Shown here piece after piece: positions 36,895 through 45,205 of a stretch of 51,390 bases of DNA. The notes below the pieces were generated by a model, which saw nothing but the letters and a program-made list of their open reading frames with translations, had not been told where the DNA came from and ran no database searches. A program made the position numbers and the translations under genes. The stretch spans positions 1-51,390 of the forward strand of contig NZ_JABUZG010000015.1 in assembly GCF_014897815.1 (NCBI RefSeq), given 5' to 3'. The stretch is from Psychrobacter sp. PG1 (GTDB lineage: Bacteria > Pseudomonadota > Gammaproteobacteria > Pseudomonadales > Moraxellaceae). How positions within the stretch are numbered: position 1 is the stretch's first letter; the number at the start of each line of letters is the position of its first letter.

Positions 36895-38952
36895 ATGACT
36901 ATATCTCAATCTACTAAACAGCCGACTGACAGCAGTAGCGCTTCGATAGAAAACGACTCACCGAATAATATCAATACTGCAGCTACCGCTGACAAGCCCA
37001 TTATGGAGCTGTCGGGTATTATTCGAGAGTTTGCTGCCGGCGAGCAAACCATTCGCGTATTGCACGAAGTTAATTTAACGATTAATCAAGGTGAAATGGT
37101 CGCGATTATCGGGCAATCTGGCTCTGGTAAGTCTACATTAATGAATATCTTGGGTTGCTTAGATCAGGCGACAGCAGGTGACTATAAGATTTATGGCCAA
37201 TCAGCAAACAAGCTAGAGGCAGATGAATTGGCTGAGTTACGCCGAGAGCATTTTGGCTTTATCTTTCAGCGTTATCATCTGCTTGGTGATATCAGTGCTA
37301 AGGACAATGTCGCTGTCCCTGCCGTATATGCTGGTATGAATACTGAGGCACGAATCAATCGCGCAGAAAAGCTCTTGACCGATCTAGGTCTTGGTGAAAA
37401 GGTAAATAATCGTCCTAGCCAGCTCTCAGGCGGCCAACAGCAGCGTGTTTCTGTTGCTCGCGCTCTGATGAATGGTGGCGATGTCATCTTAGCTGATGAG
37501 CCAACTGGTGCACTAGATAGCAAATCTGGCGAAGACGTGATGGCGATCTTACATGATCTAAATGCTAAGGGTCATACCATCATTATGGTCACTCATGATC
37601 CCAAACTTGCTGCCCAAGCCGAACGAGTTATTGAGTTAAAAGATGGCTACGTCATTGCTGATTACAAAACTGAGCATTATAAACCGACAACTCAACACCC
37701 AGCATCTATCCTCGGTGGACATCGTAAAAGTGCCTTCGGAAGCTTTGTGGATCGTTTGCTCGAAGCTTTTAAAATGTCCTTACTTGCCATGCGTGCACAC
37801 AAGATGCGCACCTTGCTGACTATGTTAGGTATTATCATCGGTATCGCTGCGGTTGTGTCTATCGTTGGTCTTGGTCAAGGCTCTCAGCAGCAAATTCTCG
37901 CAAATATTAGCTCGCTAGGAACCAATACTATAACAGTGAATGACGGCTACCCTAGAGGCGACCCGCGACGTAAATATAATGACGACAACCTCACACCAGA
38001 AGATGCAGAAGCGGTCAGCAGTCAACCGTATGTTATCAATGTGAGCCCTCAAGTCAATACCAGCTCTAGTGTACGCTATCGCAGCGTGCAGGAAGACTCG
38101 ACCATCAATGGTGTTGGTGAGTATTATCTAGAGGTCACTGGTGAGACGCTGGCATTAGGTCAAGGTTTCGATTCGCAAAGTATCGACCTTCGCAGTCAAG
38201 ATATTATTATCGATGACAATGCCAAGAGTGCTTTTTTTGCAGATATAGATAACCCTATCGGAGAAGTCATACTCATCGGTAGTGTGCCTGGACGAGTGGT
38301 TGGCGTCCTTGAGGAAAGCGACAGTGGCTTTGGACCAAGTAGCACGACACCCGTCATATATATGCCTTATACCACTGTGATGTCACGTATAACTGGTAGT
38401 GCAAATATTGATAGTTTTATAGCACTGTTAGATGATAGTGTCTCATCTAGTGTAGCTGAGTCAGCTATTTCCGACATAATAGAAGGTCGCCATGGTAAAG
38501 ATGATTTTAATATTATTAACTCAGATTCTATTCGTCAGACCATTGAATCAACGACAGGTACTATGACACTGCTCATCTCATCGGTTGCTGTTATCTCATT
38601 GATCGTTGGTGGTATTGGTGTGATGAATATTATGCTAGTATCGGTCACGGAACGCACTAATGAAATTGGGGTACGTATGGCAGTTGGGGCTCGTCAAAAC
38701 GATATCATGCAGCAGTTTTTGATAGAAGCCGTACTCGTCTGTATTTTGGGCGGCTTATTAGGTATTGGACTGGCCTTTGCTATTGGTGAAATCATTAATA
38801 ATTTTGCTGGTGATAGCTTTAAAGTAATTTACTCACCAACTTCTATTATTGCTGCATTTATATGTTCAACACTGATTGGTGTCGTATTTGGATTCTTGCC
38901 AGCGCGTAATGCTGCTAAATTAGATCCTGTTGAAGCACTGTCTAGGGACTAA
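36895..38952 (+). CDS. macB: MacB-type ABC transporter ATP-binding/permease
   Basis: Inner-membrane ATPase-permease that exports macrolides, lipopeptides or toxins with MacA. The nucleotide-binding domain comes first: Walker A GQSGSGKS, signature LSGGQQQR, Walker [13 protein letters not shown]. One membrane helix follows the linker ([20 protein letters not shown]), then a large periplasmic domain and three C-terminal helices, ending in the family segment [14 protein letters not shown] use ATG 36895 (685 residues); the in-frame TTG at 36877 adds six residues. A Ser/Asn-rich N-terminal extension of about 40 residues precedes the ATPase domain. Confidence 0.93.
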   Translation: MTISQSTKQPTDSSSASIENDSPNNINTAATADKPIMELSGIIREFAAGEQTIRVLHEVNLTINQGEMVAIIGQSGSGKSTLMNILGCLDQATAGDYKIYGQSANKLEADELAELRREHFGFIFQRYHLLGDISAKDNVAVPAVYAGMNTEARINRAEKLLTDLGLGEKVNNRPSQLSGGQQQRVSVARALMNGGDVILADEPTGALDSKSGEDVMAILHDLNAKGHTIIMVTHDPKLAAQAERVIELKDGYVIADYKTEHYKPTTQHPASILGGHRKSAFGSFVDRLLEAFKMSLLAMRAHKMRTLLTMLGIIIGIAAVVSIVGLGQGSQQQILANISSLGTNTITVNDGYPRGDPRRKYNDDNLTPEDAEAVSSQPYVINVSPQVNTSSSVRYRSVQEDSTINGVGEYYLEVTGETLALGQGFDSQSIDLRSQDIIIDDNAKSAFFADIDNPIGEVILIGSVPGRVVGVLEESDSGFGPSSTTPVIYMPYTTVMSRITGSANIDSFIALLDDSVSSSVAESAISDIIEGRHGKDDFNIINSDSIRQTIESTTGTMTLLISSVAVISLIVGGIGVMNIMLVSVTERTNEIGVRMAVGARQNDIMQQFLIEAVLVCILGGLLGIGLAFAIGEIINNFAGDSFKVIYSPTSIIAAFICSTLIGVVFGFLPARNAAKLDPVEALSRD

Positions 38953-39290
38953 AACATCGCGACTGACGTTTTAAATAGGCATTTACTGCCATGAAACAGC
39001 CACCAATAAGCCAAATTATATAAAAAAATGCATTTTTTCTCATTAATTGCACTTTTTTTATATTACGGGGTTGTAATTGTCCTGATAGTGTATATAATGT
39101 GCTCTCACGTTTAGGGATAGAAATTCTTTAAACGTTGAAACAAACTTAATGCCTCTTTTAATGTTGATTGAACTAATATTAAAAATTAAGTTTAAAGACA
39201 TTTTTTAGATGTCTAGTTTTAATAAGTTTGCCTTTAAGGAAATTTATCTTGCAGAGTTAAAAAAGCCATGCTTTTTTTATACACTCTTCA
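38953..39290. other. AT-rich intergenic region between macB and tRNA-Lys
   Basis: About 340 bases without an ORF. Inverted repeats are AAACTTAAT (39142-39150) with ATTAAGTTT (39185-39193), and AGACAT (39196-39201) with ATGTCT (39209-39214). The tRNA promoter presumably lies just before 39291, where a TTATAC box is visible at 39277-39282, but I found no good -35. Confidence 0.5.
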
Positions 39291-39366
39291 GGGCCGATAG
39301 CTCAGTTGGTAGAGCAGTTGACTTTTAATCAATTGGTCCCGCGTTCGAGTCGCGGTCGGCCCACCA
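39291..39366 (+). tRNA. tRNA-Lys (anticodon UUU)
   Basis: 76-base tRNA including encoded CCA. The acceptor arm GGGCCGA pairs with TCGGCCC. The D-loop is AGCTCAGTTGGTAGAGC and the anticodon loop CTTTTAA has TTT at its centre. The T-arm contains GTTCGAGTC. A strong hairpin terminator follows directly, so it is a single-tRNA transcript. Confidence 0.97.
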
Positions 39367-39373
39367 TATTTAG

Positions 39374-39414
39374 AAAGCCCAGTCATTATATTAATAATGA
39401 CTGGGCTTTTTTTT
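39374..39414 (+). terminator. Terminator after tRNA-Lys
   Basis: AAAGCCCAGTCATTA at 39374-39388 pairs with TAATGACTGGGCTTT at 39394-39408, giving a 15-bp stem followed by a T-run. It also faces the convergent metallo-hydrolase gene. Confidence 0.95.
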
Positions 39415-39429
39415 GCTTAAAATTTCACT

Positions 39430-40218
39430 TTATTTTTTACGGTTTCGTTTAAAAATAGTGAAGTCAGTGTCTTTTCGCCACAGTAGCTTATGCTTAATCG
39501 TGTCTTTGATCGTCCGTGGATGCTTAGGTGCTTGCGTAATCAGCATATCAAACGTTTCTGCGTCGATTGCTAGCTCACGCCCATGTGCCATCATAACCAT
39601 AGAAGGTTTTAACGCCTTTATTCTTTGTAGTGACTGAATATAGACTTTAGGATCATAAATAGGAAAAGGCGCCACAAACTTATGACGCAGTTTGATAATG
39701 AGATCGGCCGTATAGACTTGCCGACTTGGTACATGAAATAGAGACAAGTCACGATCTGTATGTCCGGGTGTTTCCAGTACTTGCCATTCATCAAATTTCG
39801 GCACACTATCCCCATCTTTAACGGTCATATCAGGCGTAAGATGGGCAGGATAATACAGGTTCTTAAGGGAGCGACCTTGACGTCTCGCCACATAATGCGC
39901 AAGATTTATATCCACAAAATGCATGGCATGCCCACCGATACCGCTATACCATTGACGCTTTTTTTCTGCCGAAACAATGATACAGCCCGTCTCTTTTCTG
40001 AATTGATGAGCGCCGCCTGCATGATCAGGATGCATATGGGTCACCACGACGACTTTTAGATCGCTGATTGGTCGCTGTAGCCTCGTTCTAATATAATCTA
40101 ATACCATCGCTACATCAGGGCGGCAACCACCGTCCAGCAGCATGATTTTATCTGGATATACCGCAAGATAAGTACTTTGGATATATCCTTCTAAACGTAC
40201 AATTTCACATAAACTCAT
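39430..40218 (-). CDS. Metallo-beta-lactamase-fold hydrolase
   Basis: A 262-residue metallo-hydrolase of the glyoxalase II/lactonase superfamily. THMHPDH at residues 60-66 supplies metal ligands His61, His63, Asp65 and His66, and TPGHTDRDLSLF a further His. MMAHG near the C-terminus fits the last metal His. No signal peptide, so probably cytoplasmic. The substrate cannot be read from sequence. AGGGAA stands 5 bases before the ATG. A perfect 7-bp inverted repeat lies about 32 bases upstream of the start. Confidence 0.88.
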   Translation of the reverse strand: MSLCEIVRLEGYIQSTYLAVYPDKIMLLDGGCRPDVAMVLDYIRTRLQRPISDLKVVVVTHMHPDHAGGAHQFRKETGCIIVSAEKKRQWYSGIGGHAMHFVDINLAHYVARRQGRSLKNLYYPAHLTPDMTVKDGDSVPKFDEWQVLETPGHTDRDLSLFHVPSRQVYTADLIIKLRHKFVAPFPIYDPKVYIQSLQRIKALKPSMVMMAHGRELAIDAETFDMLITQAPKHPRTIKDTIKHKLLWRKDTDFTIFKRNRKK

Positions 40219-40249
40219 TTGCGTTCCCTGCTACATGATTGCTCACTGT

Positions 40250-40267
40250 TATAGTATCCCTACTATA
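40250..40267. promoter_or_regulatory. Inverted repeat upstream of the metallo-hydrolase gene
   Basis: TATAGTA (40250-40256) and TACTATA (40261-40267) form a perfect 7-bp inverted repeat with a 4-base centre. It contains -10-like hexamers on the minus strand, so it could be an operator overlapping the promoter of the gene starting at 40218. Confidence 0.35.
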
Positions 40268-40434
40268 GGAGACGCTTTTAACGCGCCTTAATAGGATTTA
40301 GTATAACGCCCACCATTCAACTTGTAATGACTTTGAGTGAACGCTTGTGGCTATTTTTTTGAGATGAGCTTTTGTCTGAAATAGGTTTGCTTCTTAACTC
40401 TTTTTTTGGCTTAATCATCATTGGCTAAAAAGCA

Positions 40435-40462
40435 AAAACCTAACATTAATGTTAGGTTTTTA
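40435..40462. terminator. Bidirectional hairpin terminator
   Basis: The near-perfect palindrome AAAAACCTAACATT followed by AATGTTAGGTTTTT lies 41 bases beyond the stop of the lipoprotein gene. The stem ends in A/T runs on both sides. Confidence 0.8.
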
Positions 40463-40502
40463 TTTGAGTTTTTACTGCCTATTAATTCATGCTGTTTTTA
40501 AA

Positions 40503-41726
40503 TTAGAATGGTAAAACCAATGCCTCTTTATCGTCACTGGTGATTTCCATATACTGATAAATCCCTTTTCTATCATAAATCTGGGTTTCTAAAGAGTAGC
40601 CAAACCCTGGTTGATATGCTCGGCCCATTTGAGCAACTCCATCACTACCCAATGCAATTGCCATCAGATACTGCTGCTCACTGGTATTTTTAGAGGCCTC
40701 TAATGACATATCAGTGGGGTTATTTAGATAAATTACTTTTTTCCCAGCTACTGTTTTGACGCCTTCTTCTAGTATTTGAGGTGAAACATTATAATTGATG
40801 GCATAAGTACAAACTGGTTGTATATTATACAAAGTAGCACCAAGAGTGTCTTTGTTAAAGACCAGTCCACTGTTACTCAATTTAAGCGCACAAACCAAAT
40901 CTTCAATTTTTGAGTGAGCGTCACGATACGCTTTTAATGTTGAATACTTGTTGGCATCTCCTGATTGATTATTTCCTGAGAAAAAATCCACATCTTCAAG
41001 CGTTATTACCTCACCTTGCGTTAAAATAAAGTCGATATTGTATCTTTTAGCCCCGCCCGGAAGACCTACCGCTTTAATAATAACGTCATATTTTGAGCTG
41101 CCTTTATCAAAAATCAGCTTACCCGCGCCTACCTTGAAATCACTTCTATAATCAGGAAACGTAAGTTCGTCGCGGCTGCCCCATTTGCCATTGTAGCTTA
41201 GAGTATCTCCAGTAAAGTATCTATTATAAAAAAAGTCTTCCGTAATACCATCACTGACTGAGAGCCATTGCTTTAATGCAGGCTCATACATCCAATGGCG
41301 TTCAACAACTTTATTTAAACTTTCGTCCAGCTTGTACTGTTTAACAAAAGTACAATATGTTCGATTCTTGTCCGTACAGCTATAACCCTGCGGGTTATTA
41401 TCCTCGTAGCGACCAATGTCAATATCAAATATTCCTGTTTTAAGGTCATTCAATCCGTCATTATTAGCTTCGATATCTAATGGCTTATTATTGAGAGGTA
41501 ATGAAGGTAGGGTCAAAGTATCTTTTAGCTCTACTGCTTCAGGTTTCGGTATTTCAGGCCTGGGTTTTGAAGTTTCTGGCTTGGGTTTTTCGGGTTTCGG
41601 TTTTTCAGTATTTATCTGTTCGTTAGAAGTAGCATTATCGCTGCCACTTGATCCGCCACAACCTACTAGACTGCCTGTCAGTAGAATCAACAAACTAAGT
41701 GATAAATTCTTATTAAGTATTTTCAC
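40503..41726 (-). CDS. Hypothetical lipoprotein with Lys-Pro-Glu linker
   Basis: A 407-residue predicted lipoprotein that I cannot assign to a family. The signal peptide ends in lipobox LVGC with Cys23, followed by a Gly/Ser tether. A repetitive Lys-Pro-Glu stretch (about 42-66) probably acts as an extended spacer. The remaining 340 residues form a beta-rich domain with paired cysteines (for example YSCTDKNRTYC and later single Cys), consistent with periplasmic folding. Residues after the lipobox are Gly-Gly-Ser, not Asp, so outer-membrane sorting is expected. It stands alone with its own terminator. Confidence 0.8.
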   Translation of the reverse strand: MKILNKNLSLSLLILLTGSLVGCGGSSGSDNATSNEQINTEKPKPEKPKPETSKPRPEIPKPEAVELKDTLTLPSLPLNNKPLDIEANNDGLNDLKTGIFDIDIGRYEDNNPQGYSCTDKNRTYCTFVKQYKLDESLNKVVERHWMYEPALKQWLSVSDGITEDFFYNRYFTGDTLSYNGKWGSRDELTFPDYRSDFKVGAGKLIFDKGSSKYDVIIKAVGLPGGAKRYNIDFILTQGEVITLEDVDFFSGNNQSGDANKYSTLKAYRDAHSKIEDLVCALKLSNSGLVFNKDTLGATLYNIQPVCTYAINYNVSPQILEEGVKTVAGKKVIYLNNPTDMSLEASKNTSEQQYLMAIALGSDGVAQMGRAYQPGFGYSLETQIYDRKGIYQYMEITSDDKEALVLPF

Positions 41727-41871
41727 GATAAAAATTCCGGACGAATAGTATTGTTAGATAATTTAAACTTTATTTAACAAAAAAACAACTAAAATACACA
41801 TTGAGTTTTTATTCTATTTTCAAATATTTGGGCGCTACCAAGCACTCTGAAATTAGCTTTAAAAATTCAAT

Positions 41872-41905
41872 AAAAAACCCAGCACAATGGCTGAGTTCTT
41901 TATTA
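41872..41905 (-). terminator. Terminator after katE
   Basis: On the minus strand, just after the katE stop, AACTCAGC pairs with GCTGGGTT across a CATTGT loop, followed by TTTTATT. One G-T wobble is present. It fits a katE-specific terminator. Confidence 0.75.
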
Positions 41906-41919
41906 AAGGTCTAAAAAAA

Positions 41920-44007
41920 CTACGCCAAATCACGAACCTTTGGCTCACGTTCCCACAGACGAGATTTGGCATTCTCAATAAAAGTATCCAATTCAGCCAG
42001 TGGCGTGACAAAGGCGTCTTTTTCAATGGGTAGCTTACTTAAGATAAACTCATCGGTCGCCCCGCAATAAGCAATGGCTTTGCAATGTCCATAGGCATCA
42101 TTGAACCAATCTAGTGCTGAGCTGTCTTTTGCTAGCTTTTTAGCTTGCTCTGGCATAATGATACTAACGACCGCATCAAATATCACTGATGGACCGCCAG
42201 CGAGACGCTCATCTGCTTGTATGCGAGTGTTGTCATCTAAAACAACTTCTTTATTGGGCGCAACGATTTTCACGCTAGCACCCTGCTCTTTTGCTGCCTC
42301 TTCGAACTTTTTGATTTCACTATGCTTTGAGCCTTCTGCGACCAAGATACCAATCAAACGCCCTTGTAGACTTTTCGGCGTTAGACCTATCGTCTGTACT
42401 GCTTTCGATGTCGCCATATCCTGTACAGGAGCAGCGGCATCAGCAGGCGCTGGCAGTTCCATACCTAGCGCTGTTGACACACGATTTGCCAAGTCTTCAT
42501 CGATATGTGGCAGATGACTCAGCATACGCGTACGTACATGCGCCGTATCTACTTTACCTAGCTCAAAGGCATAAGCAGAAGCAATGTGTGCTTGTTCAGC
42601 TGGTGTTTGGCTACGATAGAACATACGCGGTTGACTATAATGATCGGCAAAGCTCTCTGCACGCACGCGACCTTTCACACCATCATCCAACTGCTCATGG
42701 AATGATTCAAAGCCACGTTGGGCACTTTCGCGCGGTCTAGTCGGATCTAAGCTTTGTGGTTCATAGAGCACACGAGTCTTAGGTACTTGCATCTGCATAT
42801 GACCATCTTGCTGATTATTAGCAAACGGGCATTTCGGCGCATTGATTGGAATTTGGGCAAAGTTAGGCGAACCTAAACGTGATAACTGGGTGTCTAGATA
42901 ACTGAACAAACGACCTTGTAATAATGGATCGTTACTGAAATCAATGCCCGGTGGCAGATGCGATGGACAGAACGCCACTTGCTCCGTTTCTGCAAAAAAG
43001 TTATCGGGATAGCGGTTCAGCACCATTTTACCCACGACTTTCACTGGCACCATCTCTTCTGGAATCAATTTGGTGGCATCTAGATGATCAAACGGGAATT
43101 TATCAGCCTCTTCTTCAGTAAATAACTGGACGCCAAACTCCCATTCAGGATAGTCGCCATTATTAATGGCTTCAAATAAATCACGGCGATGATAATCAGG
43201 GTCAGCGCCTGAGATTTTTACCGCCTCATCCCACGTGGTTGACTGCACACCGAGTACAGGTTTCCAATGGAAACGGACAAAGGTGCTCTTGCCCGCTTCA
43301 TTGATGAGACGATAGCTGTGGATACCAAAGCCTTCCATCATGCGTAAACTGCGTGGTAGTGCACGATCACTCATCAGCCAAATTAAATTATGCATGGTCT
43401 CAGGACTCAATGACACAAAGTCCCAAAAAGTATCGTGCGCCGAAGCGGCTTGCGGAAATCCACGATCTGGCTCTGGTTTGACCGCGTGAATCAAATCTGG
43501 AAACTTCATCGCATCTTGAATAAAGAAAATTGGCATGTTGTTACCAACGATGTCCCAATTGCCTTCTTCGGTATAAATTTTCACAGCAAAACCACGCACA
43601 TCACGTGGCGTATCTTTTGAGCCTTTATTACCAGCAACCGTAGAAAAACGGGTAAATAAAGGCGTCTGCTTATCCGTCTCGGTCAAAATTTTCGCCGTGG
43701 TATATTTTTCGAGCGACTCAGTGAGTTCAAAATAACCGTGAGCAGCACTACCACGCGCATGAACGATACGCTCAGGAATACGCTCATGGTCAAAATGATG
43801 AATTTTTTCTCTTAATACAAAGTCCTCTAATAAGGTTGGCCCACGTGCGCCTGCTTTTAGAGAGTTTTGATTGTCAGAGATGACGACACCTTGTTGGGTC
43901 GTTAGCACTTTAGTGTCATCCCCTGCGCGCTGGTGAGTCTCACCGCCATTGCCACGTTCCGTATTCATATCTTTAGCGGGGTCAGTATGATCAATATTAT
44001 TTTTCAT
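41920..44007 (-). CDS. katE: Large-subunit catalase (HPII type)
   Basis: Haem catalase that dismutates hydrogen peroxide in the cytoplasm. The active-site signature [20 protein letters not shown] includes the distal His at residue 83. The Asn-containing [14 protein letters not shown] and the proximal haem Tyr in [10 protein letters not shown] are present. At 695 residues it has the extra C-terminal DJ-1/PfpI-like domain (from about 550; [15 protein letters not shown]) that marks the large clade 2 catalases such as E. coli HPII (753). AGGA precedes the ATG. A candidate promoter is at 44058-44086. Confidence 0.96.
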   Translation of the reverse strand: MKNNIDHTDPAKDMNTERGNGGETHQRAGDDTKVLTTQQGVVISDNQNSLKAGARGPTLLEDFVLREKIHHFDHERIPERIVHARGSAAHGYFELTESLEKYTTAKILTETDKQTPLFTRFSTVAGNKGSKDTPRDVRGFAVKIYTEEGNWDIVGNNMPIFFIQDAMKFPDLIHAVKPEPDRGFPQAASAHDTFWDFVSLSPETMHNLIWLMSDRALPRSLRMMEGFGIHSYRLINEAGKSTFVRFHWKPVLGVQSTTWDEAVKISGADPDYHRRDLFEAINNGDYPEWEFGVQLFTEEEADKFPFDHLDATKLIPEEMVPVKVVGKMVLNRYPDNFFAETEQVAFCPSHLPPGIDFSNDPLLQGRLFSYLDTQLSRLGSPNFAQIPINAPKCPFANNQQDGHMQMQVPKTRVLYEPQSLDPTRPRESAQRGFESFHEQLDDGVKGRVRAESFADHYSQPRMFYRSQTPAEQAHIASAYAFELGKVDTAHVRTRMLSHLPHIDEDLANRVSTALGMELPAPADAAAPVQDMATSKAVQTIGLTPKSLQGRLIGILVAEGSKHSEIKKFEEAAKEQGASVKIVAPNKEVVLDDNTRIQADERLAGGPSVIFDAVVSIIMPEQAKKLAKDSSALDWFNDAYGHCKAIAYCGATDEFILSKLPIEKDAFVTPLAELDTFIENAKSRLWEREPKVRDLA

Positions 44008-44319
44008 TATGCATCCTAGCTAGTAATTAAAAGTAGGCTCTATTTCTTTAGAACCTTTGTATAGAGCTGTCTTTAATATTAGCCAAAAAATATGACTAAT
44101 TCATGGCACTCCTTGTTGATATTTGGTTAAAGTTTGCAGCCGTGATAAAGCCGTAATTTCAGCGTATTTAAAGAGAGCTTCAACGTTGACGATAGATTCT
44201 TGTCATGTAGTGATTTTTTAAGGTATGCTCTTAGGAAGCATTAAAACAGTTGATAAATAAAATGGGCATGGTTTTAGCCAACTATTTATCTTTTTTATAC
44301 GATTATAAGGCGACCTACC
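44008..44319. other. Divergent intergenic region between katE and the hydrolase
   Basis: About 310 bases holding the katE promoter candidate and presumably the promoter of the hydrolase at 44320. No ORF or RNA gene is visible. I see no unambiguous OxyR-type site by eye. Confidence 0.5.
44058..44086 (-). promoter_or_regulatory. Candidate katE promoter
   Basis: On the minus strand TTGGCT (44086-44081) and TATACA (44063-44058) are separated by exactly 17 bases, about 50 bases upstream of the katE ATG. Spacing is ideal and each hexamer matches consensus at four or five positions. Confidence 0.5.
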
Positions 44320-45111
44320 ATGTTATCAACTTCAAATACTCCGTCCAAAAAACCTTATCACTCATTGCTAATGGGTGCGTCAATCGGACTAATGGCACTG
44401 ACTTTCAGCCAAACAGCTGCCGCTATTACGACCAAAAACATTACCTATACCGTGGATGATCAAGCATACGAAGGCTATTACGCCAAAGCCGACAAAGCGA
44501 ATGCGCCTTTTATCTTACTCATTCATGATTGGGATGGATTGACAGACTATGAGCGTAAACGTGCTGACATGTTAGCAGGCGAGGGCTACAATGTATTGGC
44601 GGCAGACATGTTCGGGCAAGGCGTTCGTCCTACTTCTATTGAAGAAAACAAACGCTTAACTGGGGAATTATACGATGATCGCAATAAAATGCGCCGCATA
44701 CTTCAAGGTGCGTTGAATGCTGGAAGACTACAAGGTAATGATGTGCGTAAAGGCACTACCATGGGATATTGTTTTGGCGGTACCGTTGCTCTGGAGCTGG
44801 CGCGCTCAGGATTTGAGCAAAAAGCATTTGTACCCTTCCATGGTGCCTTTGATATTCCAACGGGTCAAAGTTATGACAAGACAACTGGAGAAATCTTAGT
44901 ATTCCATGGCTCTGCTGATGAATCTGTCTCTCTAGAGAGCTTCGCAACTTTGGGTAAGACATTAGAAGCCGCCAACATACCGCATGAGATGGTGACATAT
45001 AGTGGTGCACCACATGCCTTTAGCGTATTTGGCATTGATAGATATGATGCACGTGCAGATGAGCGCTCGTGGAAACGCTATTTGGATTTTTTAGCAAATG
45101 AATATAAATAA
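44320..45111 (+). CDS. Secreted dienelactone hydrolase-family protein
   Basis: Alpha/beta hydrolase of the dienelactone hydrolase family. A signal peptide (about 1-35, ending QTAAA) predicts export to the periplasm. The catalytic triad is Cys151 (MGYCFGG), Asp200 (GSADESV) and His232 (GAPHAF), with Cys rather than Ser as nucleophile. YEGYYAKADKANAPFILLIH resembles the family start. The natural substrate is unknown; exported members of this family are common in Gram-negatives and need not act on dienelactones. AAGG lies about 10 bases before the ATG. Confidence 0.9.
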   Translation: MLSTSNTPSKKPYHSLLMGASIGLMALTFSQTAAAITTKNITYTVDDQAYEGYYAKADKANAPFILLIHDWDGLTDYERKRADMLAGEGYNVLAADMFGQGVRPTSIEENKRLTGELYDDRNKMRRILQGALNAGRLQGNDVRKGTTMGYCFGGTVALELARSGFEQKAFVPFHGAFDIPTGQSYDKTTGEILVFHGSADESVSLESFATLGKTLEAANIPHEMVTYSGAPHAFSVFGIDRYDARADERSWKRYLDFLANEYK

Positions 45112-45205
45112 CTTTAATTCATATTTTATAGGAACAGCGACCCTTAATTATTAACCAGCCTATCTCATTGATAAATGAGTCGATTAGAAGCCAAGGAAGC
45201 CAATT

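Noticed and set aside
39142..39214. Possible riboswitch or small RNA before tRNA-Lys
   Set aside because: Only two short AT-rich stems are present; nothing matches a known RNA class and chance is likely at this composition.
42101..42740. Two overlapping plus-strand ORFs of about 137 codons antisense to katE
   Set aside because: Both are shadows of the catalase frame and show no family features.
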